Assembly (NCBI GenBank): GCA_025774735.1
Contig: JALGZU010000220.1
Coordinates: forward strand, 1 to 5,468
Length of the DNA stretch: 5,468 nucleotides
DNA from: a candidate division LCP-89 bacterium
GTDB taxonomy: Bacteria; Electryoneota; B3-LCP
Direction: 5' to 3'
Part shown: positions 5,044 to 5,468 of the stretch, piece by piece
How the letters are laid out: the number at the start of each line of letters is the position of its first letter
How positions within the stretch are numbered: the stretch's first letter is position 1
Translations under genes and position numbers: made by a program
Notes under the pieces: generated by a model
What the model saw: only the letters and a program-made list of their open reading frames with translations
What the model was told of the DNA's origin: nothing
The model's database searches: none

Positions 5044-5468
5044 CCAAACGCATCATCCTTTGCAGCCATTGGGCGGATCGTTATCGGCCCCTCATCCGGG
5101 AACTGCTGGCCTGCGGGAACTATGAAATCTACGCCGAAGATAGCGTCGTCAGGCAGTACAGCGAAAAGCATCCAGATCTGCATTCCTACAGCCGCTTCTT
5201 CCCGCAGCCGGATTGGGAAACCATCCATAAAGAGACCGCCCGGCGCCTGCCTCCCATGACCGATTTTCTGACCCGCTGTACGCAGTATTACCTCGGCGAA
5301 GCGGATTTGTCCCTCGGCCTGAATCTCAACGGTCGCCTCTCCGCCGCCCTGCGGGAATCACTGGCGCAGGTGCTTTATATGAAACTGACGTTTGAAGCTC
5401 TCGCCCGCAGCTTGCAGCCACATCTGCTCATCGTGGACGGCCCCGGCATCCGCCAGCAGACCTGGGTC
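5040..5468 (+). CDS. Unrecognised protein, 5' part only (runs off the right edge; GTG start)
   Basis: From GTG at 5040 the frame stays open for 143 codons to the last base, so the gene is cut by the window end. Its start overlaps the upstream stop in a GTGA junction and has a good ribosome site at 5023-5030. The coding style (C/G-ending codons) matches the neighbours. The translation begins MTKRIILCSHWADRYRPLIR, a short beta-strand followed by a helix. After a charged, aromatic-rich middle (SYSRFFPQPDWETIHKE, 49-65) comes a helix and a second strand, PHLLIVDGPGIRQQ (127-140). This alternating pattern with a strand ending in D-G-P-G resembles the N-terminal Rossmann-like half of GT-B glycosyltransferases or capsule-synthesis proteins. 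No diagnostic motif is present, so that is only a guess from fold pattern and operon context. An opposite-strand frame over 5010-5228 is regarded as a shadow. Confidence 0.82.
   Translation, partial: MTKRIILCSHWADRYRPLIRELLACGNYEIYAEDSVVRQYSEKHPDLHSYSRFFPQPDWETIHKETARRLPPMTDFLTRCTQYYLGEADLSLGLNLNGRLSAALRESLAQVLYMKLTFEALARSLQPHLLIVDGPGIRQQTWV

Overview
The window reads as part of a bacterial surface- or flagellar-glycan operon. Every supportable gene is on the + strand and closely spaced: gaps of 92, 29, 36 and 18 nt, then a 4-nt overlap. The genes are moderately GC-rich by eye, with C/G-ending codons favoured (gac, gtc, atc, ctg, ccc), and they use ordinary Shine-Dalgarno sites. A Gram-negative bacterium is the best guess, perhaps a deltaproteobacterium/Desulfobacterota-type organism, because of the sigma-54-type promoter and this mix of genes. 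No taxonomic marker gene is present, so this is inference only.

Layout. Positions 3-83 hold the last 26 codons of an upstream protein that runs in from the left edge. Positions 84-149 form a short, AT-richer intergenic stretch containing a near-consensus sigma-54 (-24/-12) promoter, TGGCATG-N4-TTGC. Then follow: (1) an SpsF-type cytidylyltransferase, 150-896; (2) a LegB-type NAD-dependent nucleotide-sugar 4,6-dehydratase, 989-1993; (3) a PtmE-type nucleotidyltransferase with an N-terminal CBS pair, 2023-3117; (4) a P-loop PAPS-dependent sulfotransferase-family protein with a helical C-terminal extension, 3154-4236; (5) an unrecognised protein combining TPR-like repeats with a four-cysteine zinc-ribbon-like motif, 4255-5043; (6) the 5' part of an unrecognised protein starting at GTG and running off the right edge, 5040-5468.

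How the genes may work together. In Campylobacter jejuni, PtmE makes a GDP-activated glucosamine and LegB dehydrates GDP-GlcNAc, at the start of legionaminic acid synthesis. The adjacent LegB and PtmE homologues therefore point to a GDP-linked 6-deoxy-amino sugar or legionaminic-type precursor. The SpsF-like enzyme may activate a sugar with CMP. The sulfotransferase may add sulfate to the glycan or another acceptor. Genes 5 and 6 are tightly coupled and may act in assembly or transfer, but their sequences do not establish this. LegC, LegG, LegI and a classical LegF are not in the window, so the final sugar is unknown. A sigma-54 promoter in front of such an operon suggests co-regulation with flagella, where sigma-54 control of middle genes is common.

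There is no gene-free stretch over 300 bases, and I saw no tRNA, rRNA, CRISPR array, insertion sequence or clear intrinsic terminator.
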